From positions 1 through 6,029 of the forward strand of contig QHPA01000267.1 of NCBI GenBank assembly GCA_003218935.1: 6,029 bases of DNA. Reading direction: 5' to 3'. Numbering within the stretch: position 1 is the stretch's first letter; every line of letters begins with the position of its first letter. The DNA comes from Verrucomicrobiota bacterium (GTDB lineage: Bacteria; Verrucomicrobiota; Verrucomicrobiia; Limisphaerales; AV2). Under the pieces are notes generated by a model. The model was not told where the DNA came from, did no database searches, and saw only the letters and a program-made list of their open reading frames with translations. This document shows, in pieces, positions 1 to 6,029 of this stretch. Made by a program: the position numbers and the translations under genes.

Positions 1-249
1 TGCCGCCGTCACGTGGATCGCCAGGCTCTTGCTGTTGGAACCGCCGCTGCCCGTCACCGTCAACGTCACCGTGTAGTCCCCGGCATTGTTGTACGTGTGC
101 GACGGGCTCTGCGTCGAGCTGTGCGACGAACCATCGCCAAAGTCCCAGTCCCGGCTAGTGATGCTGCCGCTGGACCGGTCCGTGAACCGCACCGCCAAAG
201 GCGCCTGGCCCGAAGTTGTGCTCGCCGTGAAGTCCGCCGTCGGCGCGGT
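1..249 (-). other. PKD domain coding segment, cut by the window edge
   Basis: After a proline-rich linker (SPPPTAPTADF) the S8 protein continues into a PKD domain. Diagnostic pieces are PLAVRFTDRSSG, the central WDFGDGSSH and the HTYNNAGDYTVTLTV strand. About 80 residues are visible, close to a full PKD unit, and the frame is still open at base 1. Whether further PKD units or a sorting or anchor domain follow cannot be seen. PKD domains in secreted bacterial hydrolases commonly assist substrate binding or act as spacers. Confidence 0.88.
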
Positions 250-2834
250 CGGAGGTGGTGAGTCATTATCGTGGATGGTTACCGTCGCGCTGTTGGCTGA
301 ACCGACATCGTAGGCTGCGTCCGGCGAAAGCGTCAGCACCACCGTTTCATCGCCCTCCACCTGACTGTCATCAATCGGCGTCACCATGACGGTCGCTGAA
401 GCGGCCCCGGCTGGAATCGTTACCGAGGTGGGGAGGGATTGGTAGTCGATTCCGTTGGCTGCGGAGCCGCCCAGCGAATACCGGACCGTCAGCGCCAAGG
501 CCATGCTGCCGCTGCGACTCAGGGTGAACGTGCCCGGATCAGGCCCTTGCTCGGACGCTTCGGGATCCGTGGCCACCACGCTCACGGTGGGTTGTTGCGG
601 CTGATCGTTGTCGTGGATGGTCACCGTGGCGCTGCTGGGCGAACCGACGGTGTATCCCGCTCCGGCCACCAGCGTCACAATCACCGTTTCATCCCCTTCA
701 ACTTCCAAGTCGTCAATCGGCGTGATCGTCAGGTCGGCATCCGCCAAACCCGCGGGGAATGGGCTGGTGGTCGGCAGTTGCTGGTAATCGACTCCATTGA
801 CGGCGGTGCCGGAGAAAGTCCAGCTCACCTGAATCGCCTGCGAAGTGTCGCCGGTCCGGTGGAAGCGGATGATGCCATTATCCGACCCGCTCTCCGAAGC
901 ATCCGCATCAAATGCCGACAGCGTGAGGACGGGCTCTGCAGAAGGCGTCCCGTCGTTGTCCGCGATCGTGATCGTCGCGCTGCTGGGTGAACCAACGCTG
1001 TAAGCCGCGTCAGTGGAAATCGTGAGCACCACCGTTTCGTTGCCCTCGACTACAGTGTCGTCAATCGGCGTCACTATCACCGTAGCCGAGGAGGCGCCCG
1101 CCGCCATCGTCACCGAAGCGCCCAGTTGCTGGTAATCCGTTCCGTTTTGCGCCGCGCCGCCCAAGGTGTAGTTGACCGTCAATGCAGCCGACGTGTCCCC
1201 CGTGCGACTGATGGTGAAGGTTCCTGAATCAGGTCCCTGTTCCGATGCGTTCGGGTCCGTGGCCACCACTCTGACTGTGGGTCCTTGCGACGTAGAGCCT
1301 CCCGACAGTGCTCGTTGCAGATTCAGTCGGCCACCGGAAACGCACTTGCCCGCCAGGCTCGGCAGCCGATCAACGTTCGAGAGGATGCGATTGATAATTT
1401 GCTGATAATTATCGTTCGGGTAATGGGCCATCAACAGCGCGCAGGCGCCCGTGACATGGGGCGCGGCCATCGACGTGCCCTGAAAATAGCGGTAGTCGCT
1501 GTCGGAGCCGTTCCAGCAGGAAAAGATCGGATCACCGGGCGCGCCCAGGTCCACGGTGGTTGCGCCGTAGTTGGAAAAGACCGCCAGATCATCGTTGCGC
1601 GTAGTGGCGGCGACGGAAATGATGTTGTCCAGGTCGTAACTGGCCGGGTAAATCGGATTCGCGCCATTGTCCTCCGCCGAGTTGCCGGCGGCGGCCACGA
1701 AGATGATGCCGGCCTGGCGCAAGGTACCGATCGCGTCGCGCAACGCCTGCGAGGTAAAGCTCGTGCTGCCCCAACTGGCGTTGATGACTTTCGCCCCTTT
1801 GCTGCGCGCGTAATCCATGCACTTGATGGCGTCGGAGATGAACCCGTTTCCAGTCGAGTCCAGAAACTTGCACGCCATGATTTGAACCTTCCAGCAAACG
1901 CCGACAATGCCGACGGTGTTGTTGCCCACCGCGCCGATCGTCCCGCTGACGTGCGTGCCATGGCCGTAATCGTCGTTTGGATCACCCGTATGGTTGATGA
2001 CATTGATGCCGTGCACATCGTCCACGTACCCGTCGCCGTCGTCGTCAACGCCATTACCTGGAATCTCGCCCGGATTGACCCACATGTTGTCGGCCAGGTC
2101 TTCGTGTCTATAGCGCACGCCGGTGTCAATGACCGCCACGATGATGTTGGCCGCGCTGTTCTGAATGTCCCACGCGGCCTCCGCGCTGATATCCGCGCCG
2201 GGCGTGCCGCCGTAAAGGCCGGTGTTGTGCAAGTCCCAAAGCGATCCATCGCCATAATGTAAGTCATTGGGCGCCTGCAGCGCCTGGACCTTGTAATCCG
2301 GCTCTGCGTATTCCACCAGGCCGCTGCGTCGATAAGTGGAGATCAGATCGGTGATGCTCGCCGCCGCAGGCGCCTTTACCACCTGCAAATTGCCGATGCC
2401 CGGATAGCTCTGTAAAACCTGCACTCCCACCAACGCATGCAACTGTCCCAAGCCAGACAAAATCCCGGCCTTGGGCTTGACCAAAATCCTGTCCTGTCGG
2501 AAGTCTTCCAAAAGATTTTGCGCGGAGACGGAATCAGCCGGAGCCGAGGGTACCGCGCGATAGAACCGCTGCGGAGACGGGCCTGCCAGCGGCTCGACAA
2601 AATCGAAGTAACCGGCGCTGGGGTCGGTGTTGGTGACTACGGGAGTCCAGGCTGAGAGATCGCCACCCTCCTCCACGACATAGGTCGCCCCCGGCGCACC
2701 TGAAACGCGGAGGCGAATCCGATCGGAACGCGTCGGATCGGTGCCAACCCGAAGGTTGACCGGCACCGGCGGCTTGACTTCGCTTGATGCAATCGGTTGA
2801 ACGAGGATGGCAACCAATAAACTTGCTTCTTCAT
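1..2834 (-). CDS. Secreted subtilisin-like (S8) serine protease with three Calx-beta repeats and a PKD domain; C-terminus beyond window
   Basis: Probably a secreted or surface endopeptidase. The frame (codons beginning at positions divisible by 3) has no stop from 2838 to the left edge, about 945 codons, and the gene continues outside the window. Numbering from the in-frame TTG at 2817, it shows: a hydrophobic leader (LLVAILVQPIAS); a beta-rich module, about residues 20-88, with GATYVVEEGGDLSAW and RFYRA motifs; an I9-like propeptide, about 99-178 (RILVKPKAG, VEYAEPDYKVQ); and the S8 domain, about 180-505. Catalytic residues are Asp231 (AVIDTGV), His286 (YGHGTHVSG), oxyanion Asn379 (AAAGNS) and Ser449 (GTSMAAPHV). 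A likely calcium-binding acidic stretch (DDDGDGYVDD) lies before the His. Three Calx-beta repeats (513-852) and a PKD domain (860 to edge, WDFGDG, HTYNNAGDYTVTLTV) follow. These accessory domains usually serve adhesion or substrate binding. The natural ATG at 2834 (MKK) is out of frame with the rest, so the 5' end is uncertain. The S8 assignment is very firm; the substrate is unknown. Confidence 0.93.
262..1281 (-). repeat. Three tandem Calx-beta repeats within the S8 protease gene
   Basis: Three in-frame units of about 330 bases begin near 1281, 933 and 591. Each encodes one Calx-beta domain ending in a (A/H)DND motif. Each contains the signature TPIDD followed by VEG(N/D)ETV and a GSPSSAT- or GSANSAT-like strand. 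On the plus strand the core GTCRTCAATCGGCGT recurs in units 1 and 3, and a variant (GTCGTCAATCGGCGTGAT) in unit 2. Units 1 and 3 resemble each other more than either resembles unit 2, for example VVATDP.ASEQGPD.GTFT.SR in both against LSAFDADASESGSDNG in unit 2. Short Pro/Gln/Ser linkers separate them. Calx-beta domains often bind calcium and occur in bacterial adhesins and large secreted enzymes. Confidence 0.9.
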
Positions 2835-2838
2835 AAAC
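2815..2838 (-). other. Apparent one-base frameshift in the leader of the S8 protease
   Basis: The long coding frame opens just after an in-frame TGA at 2841-2839 and contains no ATG or GTG before the hydrophobic leader; its first usable start is a weak TTG at 2817. The ATG at 2834, which begins MKK and has a purine-rich upstream stretch, is in another frame and reads into MKKQVYWLPSS. Adding one base in the AAGCAAG stretch would join it as MKK-x-SLLVAILVQPIAS, a textbook signal peptide with a basic n-region and hydrophobic core. This points to a one-base deletion, either real or from sequencing. No slippery heptamer is seen, so programmed frameshifting is unlikely. Confidence 0.65.
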
Positions 2839-2845
2839 TCATCCA

Positions 2846-2850
2846 TCCTT
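2846..2850 (-). promoter_or_regulatory. Candidate ribosome binding site for the S8 protease
   Basis: On the minus strand AAGGA lies 11 bases before the ATG at 2834 (MKK start). The more upstream ATG at 2846 overlaps this motif, so it is a poorer start. The placement favours 2834 as the ancestral start of the protease. Confidence 0.35.
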
Positions 2851-2930
2851 TCTCAGTCTTGGAATTTCTGCGTTTCTGTTTTCCTGCTCCAAAGCGGTTT
2901 CAAAGTTGATTCATCGGTCTTCATTTCTAT

Positions 2931-2943
2931 CGCCCGGAGGGCG
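2931..2943. repeat. Short hairpin, 5-bp GC stem with 3-base loop
   Basis: CGCCC at 2931-2935 pairs with GGGCG at 2939-2943 around GGA. On the minus strand it would sit in the 5' leader of the S8 mRNA, about 100 bases before the start. No T tract follows on either strand, so a terminator is not supported. Confidence 0.35.
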
Positions 2944-3090
2944 ACTGGACGCCGAGCCATTATCCTGTTTAGCCGAACCATTAAATCCGAGTAGCCGGGT
3001 GAAAACCTGAATTGGCAAGGGGCGAACACCCCACTGGTTTCAGGCAGTTTGCAGGACCAGCAGACGCGTTCCGATTGCCAATACCGCAAA

Positions 3091-3107
3091 TCCACGGCTG
3101 CCGTGGA
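3091..3107. repeat. 17-bp interrupted palindrome, 8-bp perfect arms
   Basis: TCCACGGC at 3091-3098 and its exact reverse complement GCCGTGGA at 3100-3107 flank a single T. A one-base centre is too short for an RNA hairpin loop unless inner pairs open, so a dimeric repressor or activator site is as plausible as a stem. It lies about 130 bases upstream of the S53 start and about 260 bases upstream of the S8 start, between the two divergent genes. Function is unproven. Confidence 0.55.
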
Positions 3108-3119
3108 CTACCTTCTACC

Positions 3120-3132
3120 GCTGCTCCGCAGC
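3120..3132. repeat. Short hairpin, GCTGC/GCAGC stem
   Basis: GCTGC at 3120-3124 pairs with GCAGC at 3128-3132 around TCC. It lies 12 bases after the 17-bp palindrome. With that palindrome and the TCTGC/GCAGA repeat at 3211-3222 it makes the S53 upstream region unusually rich in small inverted repeats. Confidence 0.3.
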
Positions 3133-3220
3133 TATTTGCCACCGTTCTCGAAAACTGACCTGCCCCAAGCGCAAAGTCCTTGAAAATGTTCCTTGCCGAG
3201 CCAGGTTTAATCTGCCAGCA

Positions 3221-3231
3221 GAGGGGGGGAG
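3221..3231 (+). promoter_or_regulatory. Purine-rich stretch, candidate ribosome binding site for the S53 protease
   Basis: A GAGGGGGGGAG run ends 7 bases before the TTG at 3239, a good distance for ribosome binding although the motif is not a perfect AGGAGG. It is the main reason to consider TTG as the start. The in-frame ATG at 3290 has only a weak AAAGAGA upstream. The run also overlaps the TCTGC/GCAGA inverted repeat at 3211-3222. Confidence 0.4.
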
Positions 3232-3238
3232 TAGTAGT

Positions 3239-4813
3239 TTGTCAGGATCAGTCGCAAAAATCGTGTCGGTTTACGCAAAGAGAACAGCCATGAAAGCCAA
3301 TCAAAGAAACACGCGTGTTATCATACAGGGTAGCCACAAAACACCGCTGAAGGGTGCAAAGTTGACCGGGAAACTCGATCCCGATGAACGCCTGGAAGTG
3401 ACCGTGCGAGTGCGGCCGCGCGCGGCGTTGGCTGATTCGACTGAATTCGCTGCCCTGACTGGTTCGCCGCCGGCGCAGCGCCGGCATCTGAGCCGTGAGG
3501 AGTTCGCCGCTCGTTTCGGCGCGGACCCGGCGGACGTGGAGCGAATCGAACAGTTCGCACATGAACACGACCTGGACGTGGTGAGCAGTCATGCTGGTCA
3601 GCGCACGGTTCGGTTGTCTGGAACTCTCGAAGCAATGCAGTCGGCGTTCGGTGTCAAACTGAAGGCAGCGGTATTTAACAAAGTCAAATTCCGTCATCGG
3701 TCCGGTGCGATCAGCGTGCCAAAGGATGTGGCGCCGCTCATTGAAGGCGTTTTCGGTTTGGACAATCGCCCCGTGGTCCAGCCGCACTTTCGCTTCAAAC
3801 CGCTCCCAAAAGTCAAACGGCCGCGCGCGGGAAGCGCGCGGCCATTCACACCGGTCGAAGTGGCCGGCGTGTATAACTTCCCGACGGGTGTGGACGGGAG
3901 CGGCCAGTGCATCGCCATCCTCGAATTTGGAGGTGGCTATCGCCGAGCAGACCTCAAAAAGTATTTCACTGGCCTCGGTGTTCCGATGCCCACGGTAACG
4001 ACCGTTTCAGTGGACGGTGGCCACAACAGCCCCACGGGCGACCCGCAGAGCGCTGACGGCGAAGTCATGCTCGACATCGAAGTAGCCGGCGCCATCGCGC
4101 CAAAGGCGAAGCTGGCGGTTTATTTCGCGCCGAACAGCGATGATAGTTTTCTTAATGCCTTGCGGGCGGCCGTCCACGATTCGGTGCGCAAACCGTCGGT
4201 GATCTCGATCAGTTGGGGCGCGCCGGAACTAAGCTCGACGGAACAGAGCTTAAAGGACTACGACGCGGTGTGTCAGGAGGCGGCAGCGATGGGAGTCACC
4301 ATCTGCTGCGCGGCTGGTGACCACGGCACCGACGACACGGAAAAACCTTCCAAAAGGGCTAACGTGGACTTCCCCGCGTCCAGCCCGCACGTGCTGGCGT
4401 GCGTCGGCACGCACCTCGAAGCAGCCAACGGCATGATTTCCAAAGAAGTGGTCTGGAACACACGCGACGGCTGGCGCGGAGTGCCGGACGTGGCCGGCGA
4501 CGCGGACAGCGACACCGGGTATATCATTCGAGTGGACGGAGCTGAGGGGGCATCGGGCGGCACCAGCGCGGTGGCACCGCTGTGGGCGGCGCTGATTACG
4601 CTGGTCAACCAGGGTCTGGGCAAACCCATCGGCTTCATCAATCCGTTGCTTTATCAGCCGCCCAATAACACAAACTGTTTTCACGACATCGTGGAGGGCG
4701 ACAACGGGGCGTTCTCCTCTTCAAAAAAGTACAAGGCGCACCCGGGCTGGGATGCCTGCACCGGTTGGGGCAGCCCGCAGGGCGCCCAGTTGCTCAAGGC
4801 ATTGAGCGCTTGA
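3239..4813 (+). CDS. Sedolisin/kumamolisin-type (S53) serine-carboxyl pro-protease, with an internal gap
   Basis: An endopeptidase of the S53 family, which usually works extracellularly at acidic pH after removal of its propeptide. Numbering from TTG at 3239 (524 residues): the kumamolisin-type activation prodomain spans about 47-185 (LSREEFAARFGA, IEGVFGLD). A basic linker (KVKRPRAGSARP) follows and the catalytic domain starts near 203 (FTPVEVAGVYNFP). Visible active-site residues are Glu275 and Asp279 (GEVMLDIEVAGA), oxyanion Asp361 (AAGDHGTDD) and Ser443 (SGGTSAVAPL). The calcium site matches at HDIVEGDNGAF and GWDACTGWGSP near the C-terminus. No signal peptide is apparent. Compared with kumamolisin as I recall it, about 33 residues are absent between VWN (405-407) and RGVPDVAG (413-420), including the conserved GGGVS...FPLP.WQ segment, so folding or activity may be impaired. 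ATG at 3290 (MKANQRNTRVIIQGS) is an alternative start that fits the family N-terminus better. It is divergent from the S8 gene and convergent with the kinase gene. Confidence 0.94.
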   Translation: MSGSVAKIVSVYAKRTAMKANQRNTRVIIQGSHKTPLKGAKLTGKLDPDERLEVTVRVRPRAALADSTEFAALTGSPPAQRRHLSREEFAARFGADPADVERIEQFAHEHDLDVVSSHAGQRTVRLSGTLEAMQSAFGVKLKAAVFNKVKFRHRSGAISVPKDVAPLIEGVFGLDNRPVVQPHFRFKPLPKVKRPRAGSARPFTPVEVAGVYNFPTGVDGSGQCIAILEFGGGYRRADLKKYFTGLGVPMPTVTTVSVDGGHNSPTGDPQSADGEVMLDIEVAGAIAPKAKLAVYFAPNSDDSFLNALRAAVHDSVRKPSVISISWGAPELSSTEQSLKDYDAVCQEAAAMGVTICCAAGDHGTDDTEKPSKRANVDFPASSPHVLACVGTHLEAANGMISKEVVWNTRDGWRGVPDVAGDADSDTGYIIRVDGAEGASGGTSAVAPLWAALITLVNQGLGKPIGFINPLLYQPPNNTNCFHDIVEGDNGAFSSSKKYKAHPGWDACTGWGSPQGAQLLKALSA

Positions 4814-4838
4814 AGCCGGCCTGCGTGACGACGCCTGC

Positions 4839-4851
4839 CCGCGCCGCGCGG
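4839..4851. terminator. Weak GC hairpin in the convergent gap; possible terminator without a T tract
   Basis: The 126-base gap between the S53 stop (TGA, 4811-4813) and the kinase stop (TAG, 4942-4940) holds CCGCG at 4839-4843 and CGCGG at 4847-4851 around CCG. The stem is strong but short and no run of T follows on either strand, so a classical intrinsic terminator is not shown. I see no gene in this gap. Confidence 0.2.
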
Positions 4852-4939
4852 ATGTTCGGGAGAGTTGTTCGGCCTGCGAATCCCAACGAACGCGACGACG
4901 GCGTGCGGGTCTTCGCCAGCTCTCGGAAATCGTCCGTGG

Positions 4940-6025
4940 CTATTTTATCCAGATGTCGAAGTCAATCTTCACGCTGGCATCGATGGAAGAGGATTCGCGA
5001 AGATCGGTTTCGTCGGCGCTCGCGCTTGTTTTGCTTTGATACCGTGACCACCAGGCGGCCCGCGCCTGCGGTCCCCACTCCGACGCGCGCGGGCTGGTCA
5101 GCAGCAGCGCCCGCAGTTCGGTGACCGACTGCGGGCGAACGTCCGGCTCCTTTTCCAGACACCGGAGAATGGTTGCTTCAAGCGCGGCACTTATCCGATT
5201 GGTGGTGCGCTGGCTCGGCGGAATCGGCGATGCGGCAACATGTTTGTCGTAAAGATCGCGGATGGATTCGGCGGCGAAGACGTATTCGCCCGTCAACAGG
5301 TAATAGCCGAGCGCGCCAACCGAATAGATGTCGCTCCGTGGATCGCTGCGAGCGGAGTCTTCGATCGCTTCGGGCGGCATGAACAAAGGCGTCCCCTCCG
5401 CCCCGTTCCCGCCGATCAGGCGCGTAAAGTCACGGCTGCCGTTGCGGTATTCGCGGACCAAACCAAAATCGAGCACCTTCACGCAGCCGGGCACGCCGCC
5501 GCGGTCGCAGAGGAAAATATTCGCCGGTTTGATGTCGCGATGCACTAAACCAAGGGCATGCGCCTCGGCCAGCGAATCGCAGATCTGCGTGAGGATGTGG
5601 ACCACGCGGCCTTCGGGCTGCGGACCAAATCGTGGGACCAGCTCGTGTAGATTCAGTCCGCGCAGAAATTCCATCGCGTAGTAGAAGATGCCTTCGGGCG
5701 TGTGGCCGTAGTCGTAAACCTGGATCGTGTTGGGATGGGTGAGCTGGCAGGTCAGGCACACTTCGCGCTCGAACCGTTGGATCGAATCCGGGTCGGCCCG
5801 GTCGGGGAGAAGAAGTTTGACGGCCGTATCGCGTCGCATCAGGCGTGGTCGGAGATAACTTCCCACCTCTTGCAACCCCGGCAGTTCCGAGAGTTTGTTG
5901 GTATCGCCATTCGCCTGTTCCAGCGCTTCGAAGATGCGGATCGCGAGGGCCCGCACGCGCGGTTCCTCGGCCAGTATGGTGGCCAGCTTTTCCTGGTCCG
6001 CCGTCCAGATCTCCAATGCCGTCAC
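4940..6025 (-). CDS. Hanks-type Ser/Thr protein kinase lacking the glycine-rich ATP loop; start possibly beyond the window
   Basis: A cytoplasmic-looking bacterial Ser/Thr kinase of 361 residues counted from GTG at 6025. The frame stays open to the right edge, so the true start may be upstream. Residues 1-55 are a helical N-terminal segment without recognised motifs. The kinase fold then shows the beta-3 lysine Lys70 (TAVKLL), helix-C Glu88 (RFEREV), HRDIKPAN (162-169, catalytic Asp164), DFG (186-188), an APE-like PPE (217-219), Asp232 (SDIYS) and the late conserved Arg297. The 30-residue tail ends in an acidic and polar stretch (DIWIK). No transmembrane segment or PASTA repeat is visible. 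The oddity is at 55-62: GSY runs directly into LRPRLMRRDTAVKLL, so the first two strands with the GxGxxG loop are missing, roughly 15-20 residues by family comparison. This suggests weak or no ATP phosphotransfer, or an assembly deletion. It is transcribed toward the S53 gene, with no partner in the window. Confidence 0.92.
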   Translation of the reverse strand: MTALEIWTADQEKLATILAEEPRVRALAIRIFEALEQANGDTNKLSELPGLQEVGSYLRPRLMRRDTAVKLLLPDRADPDSIQRFEREVCLTCQLTHPNTIQVYDYGHTPEGIFYYAMEFLRGLNLHELVPRFGPQPEGRVVHILTQICDSLAEAHALGLVHRDIKPANIFLCDRGGVPGCVKVLDFGLVREYRNGSRDFTRLIGGNGAEGTPLFMPPEAIEDSARSDPRSDIYSVGALGYYLLTGEYVFAAESIRDLYDKHVAASPIPPSQRTTNRISAALEATILRCLEKEPDVRPQSVTELRALLLTSPRASEWGPQARAAWWSRYQSKTSASADETDLRESSSIDASVKIDFDIWIK

Positions 6026-6029
6026 GTTC

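Larger units (their letters stand above)
2847..3238. other. Divergent intergenic region between the S8 and S53 protease genes, rich in short inverted repeats
   Basis: About 390 bases hold no convincing gene. On the minus strand an open frame of 80 codons (3095 to 2853) ends 7 bases before the ATG at 2846, but its protein shows no recognisable domain. On the plus strand the S53 frame is open upstream to a TGA at 3008, with no ATG, GTG or TTG before 3239. Four perfect short inverted repeats lie here: 2931-2943, 3091-3107, 3120-3132 and 3211-3222. Promoters for both proteases should lie here. A very weak candidate for the plus strand is TTGAAA at 3180-3185 with TTTAAT at 3206-3211, but the 20-base spacer is long, so I do not assert it. 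Confidence 0.6.

Noticed and set aside
439..990. 183-codon plus-strand frame
   Set aside because: It is antisense to the Calx-beta repeats and its Arg/Gly/His-rich composition is what the repeat's complementary strand would give.
1285..2262. 325-codon open frame on the plus strand
   Set aside because: It lies opposite the S8 catalytic domain, whose motifs are unmistakable. The antisense protein has no domain, and long antisense frames are expected at this GC content.
1431..2267. 278-codon minus-strand frame beginning MTYIMAMDRFG
   Set aside because: It is an out-of-frame shadow of the S8 protease: low-complexity Thr/Arg/Ala/Ser composition with no motif, while the other frame carries the complete catalytic triad.
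2637..2846. 69-codon minus-strand frame beginning MDEFMKKQ
   Set aside because: Only its first codons look real. After MKK it is out of frame with the protease and its sequence is Arg/Ser-rich shadow, so it is treated as evidence for the frameshift and not as a gene.
2853..3095. 80-codon minus-strand frame just upstream of the S8 gene
   Set aside because: It has no recognisable domain or ribosome site and starts inside the 17-bp palindrome. It may be chance or part of a dispersed repeat, so it is described only in the intergenic entry.
4250..4684. 144- and 122-codon minus-strand frames
   Set aside because: They are antisense to the S53 catalytic domain around Asp361 and Ser443, with no domain features.
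4852..4925. Nested GAGAG...CTCTC and GTTCG...CGAAC complements in the convergent gap
   Set aside because: The arms are only five bases with long loops and no T tract, which is within chance expectation, so no terminator is claimed.
5240..5548. 102-codon plus-strand frame (with others nearby)
   Set aside because: It is antisense to the HRD and DFG region of the kinase and has no independent support.

Overview
The window carries three protein genes and no recognisable RNA genes, CRISPR arrays or insertion sequences. It is GC-rich (about 60% by eye). The modular secreted protease, the verrucomicrobial-style N-terminal beta module, the Hanks-type kinase with a long non-kinase N-terminus and the loose gene spacing suggest an environmental bacterium of the Verrucomicrobiota/Planctomycetota sphere. 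Verrucomicrobiota (Pedosphaera/Limisphaerales-like) is my best guess. This rests on recalled protein style, not on a marker gene.

Layout: (1) From the left edge to about 2834, minus strand, lies the 5' part of a large secreted subtilisin-like (S8) protease. In protein order it has a hydrophobic leader, a beta-rich module, an I9-like propeptide, a complete S8 catalytic domain, three Calx-beta repeats and a PKD domain that runs to the window edge. (2) At about 2847-3238 is a divergent intergenic block with several short perfect inverted repeats. (3) At 3239-4813, plus strand, is a sedolisin/kumamolisin-type (S53) pro-protease. (4) At 4814-4939 is a short convergent gap. (5) At 4940-6025, minus strand, is a Hanks-type Ser/Thr protein kinase whose start may lie beyond the right edge.

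The two proteases belong to different clans-within-fold (S8 with Asp-His-Ser, S53 with Glu-Asp-Ser). They are divergently transcribed and could share a control region, which fits extracellular protein breakdown. That link is inferred from position only. The kinase converges on the S53 gene and is probably transcribed separately.

The most striking observation is that each gene has an anomaly in a part that is normally conserved. The S8 leader appears shifted by one base relative to its natural ATG. The S53 protease lacks about 33 residues between the VWN and RGVPDVAG motifs. The kinase lacks the whole glycine-rich ATP-binding loop although every other catalytic motif is present. The last two are in-frame losses that leave open frames. 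They could be genuine internal deletions or collapsed or erroneous assembly. No new defence or mobile system is visible.
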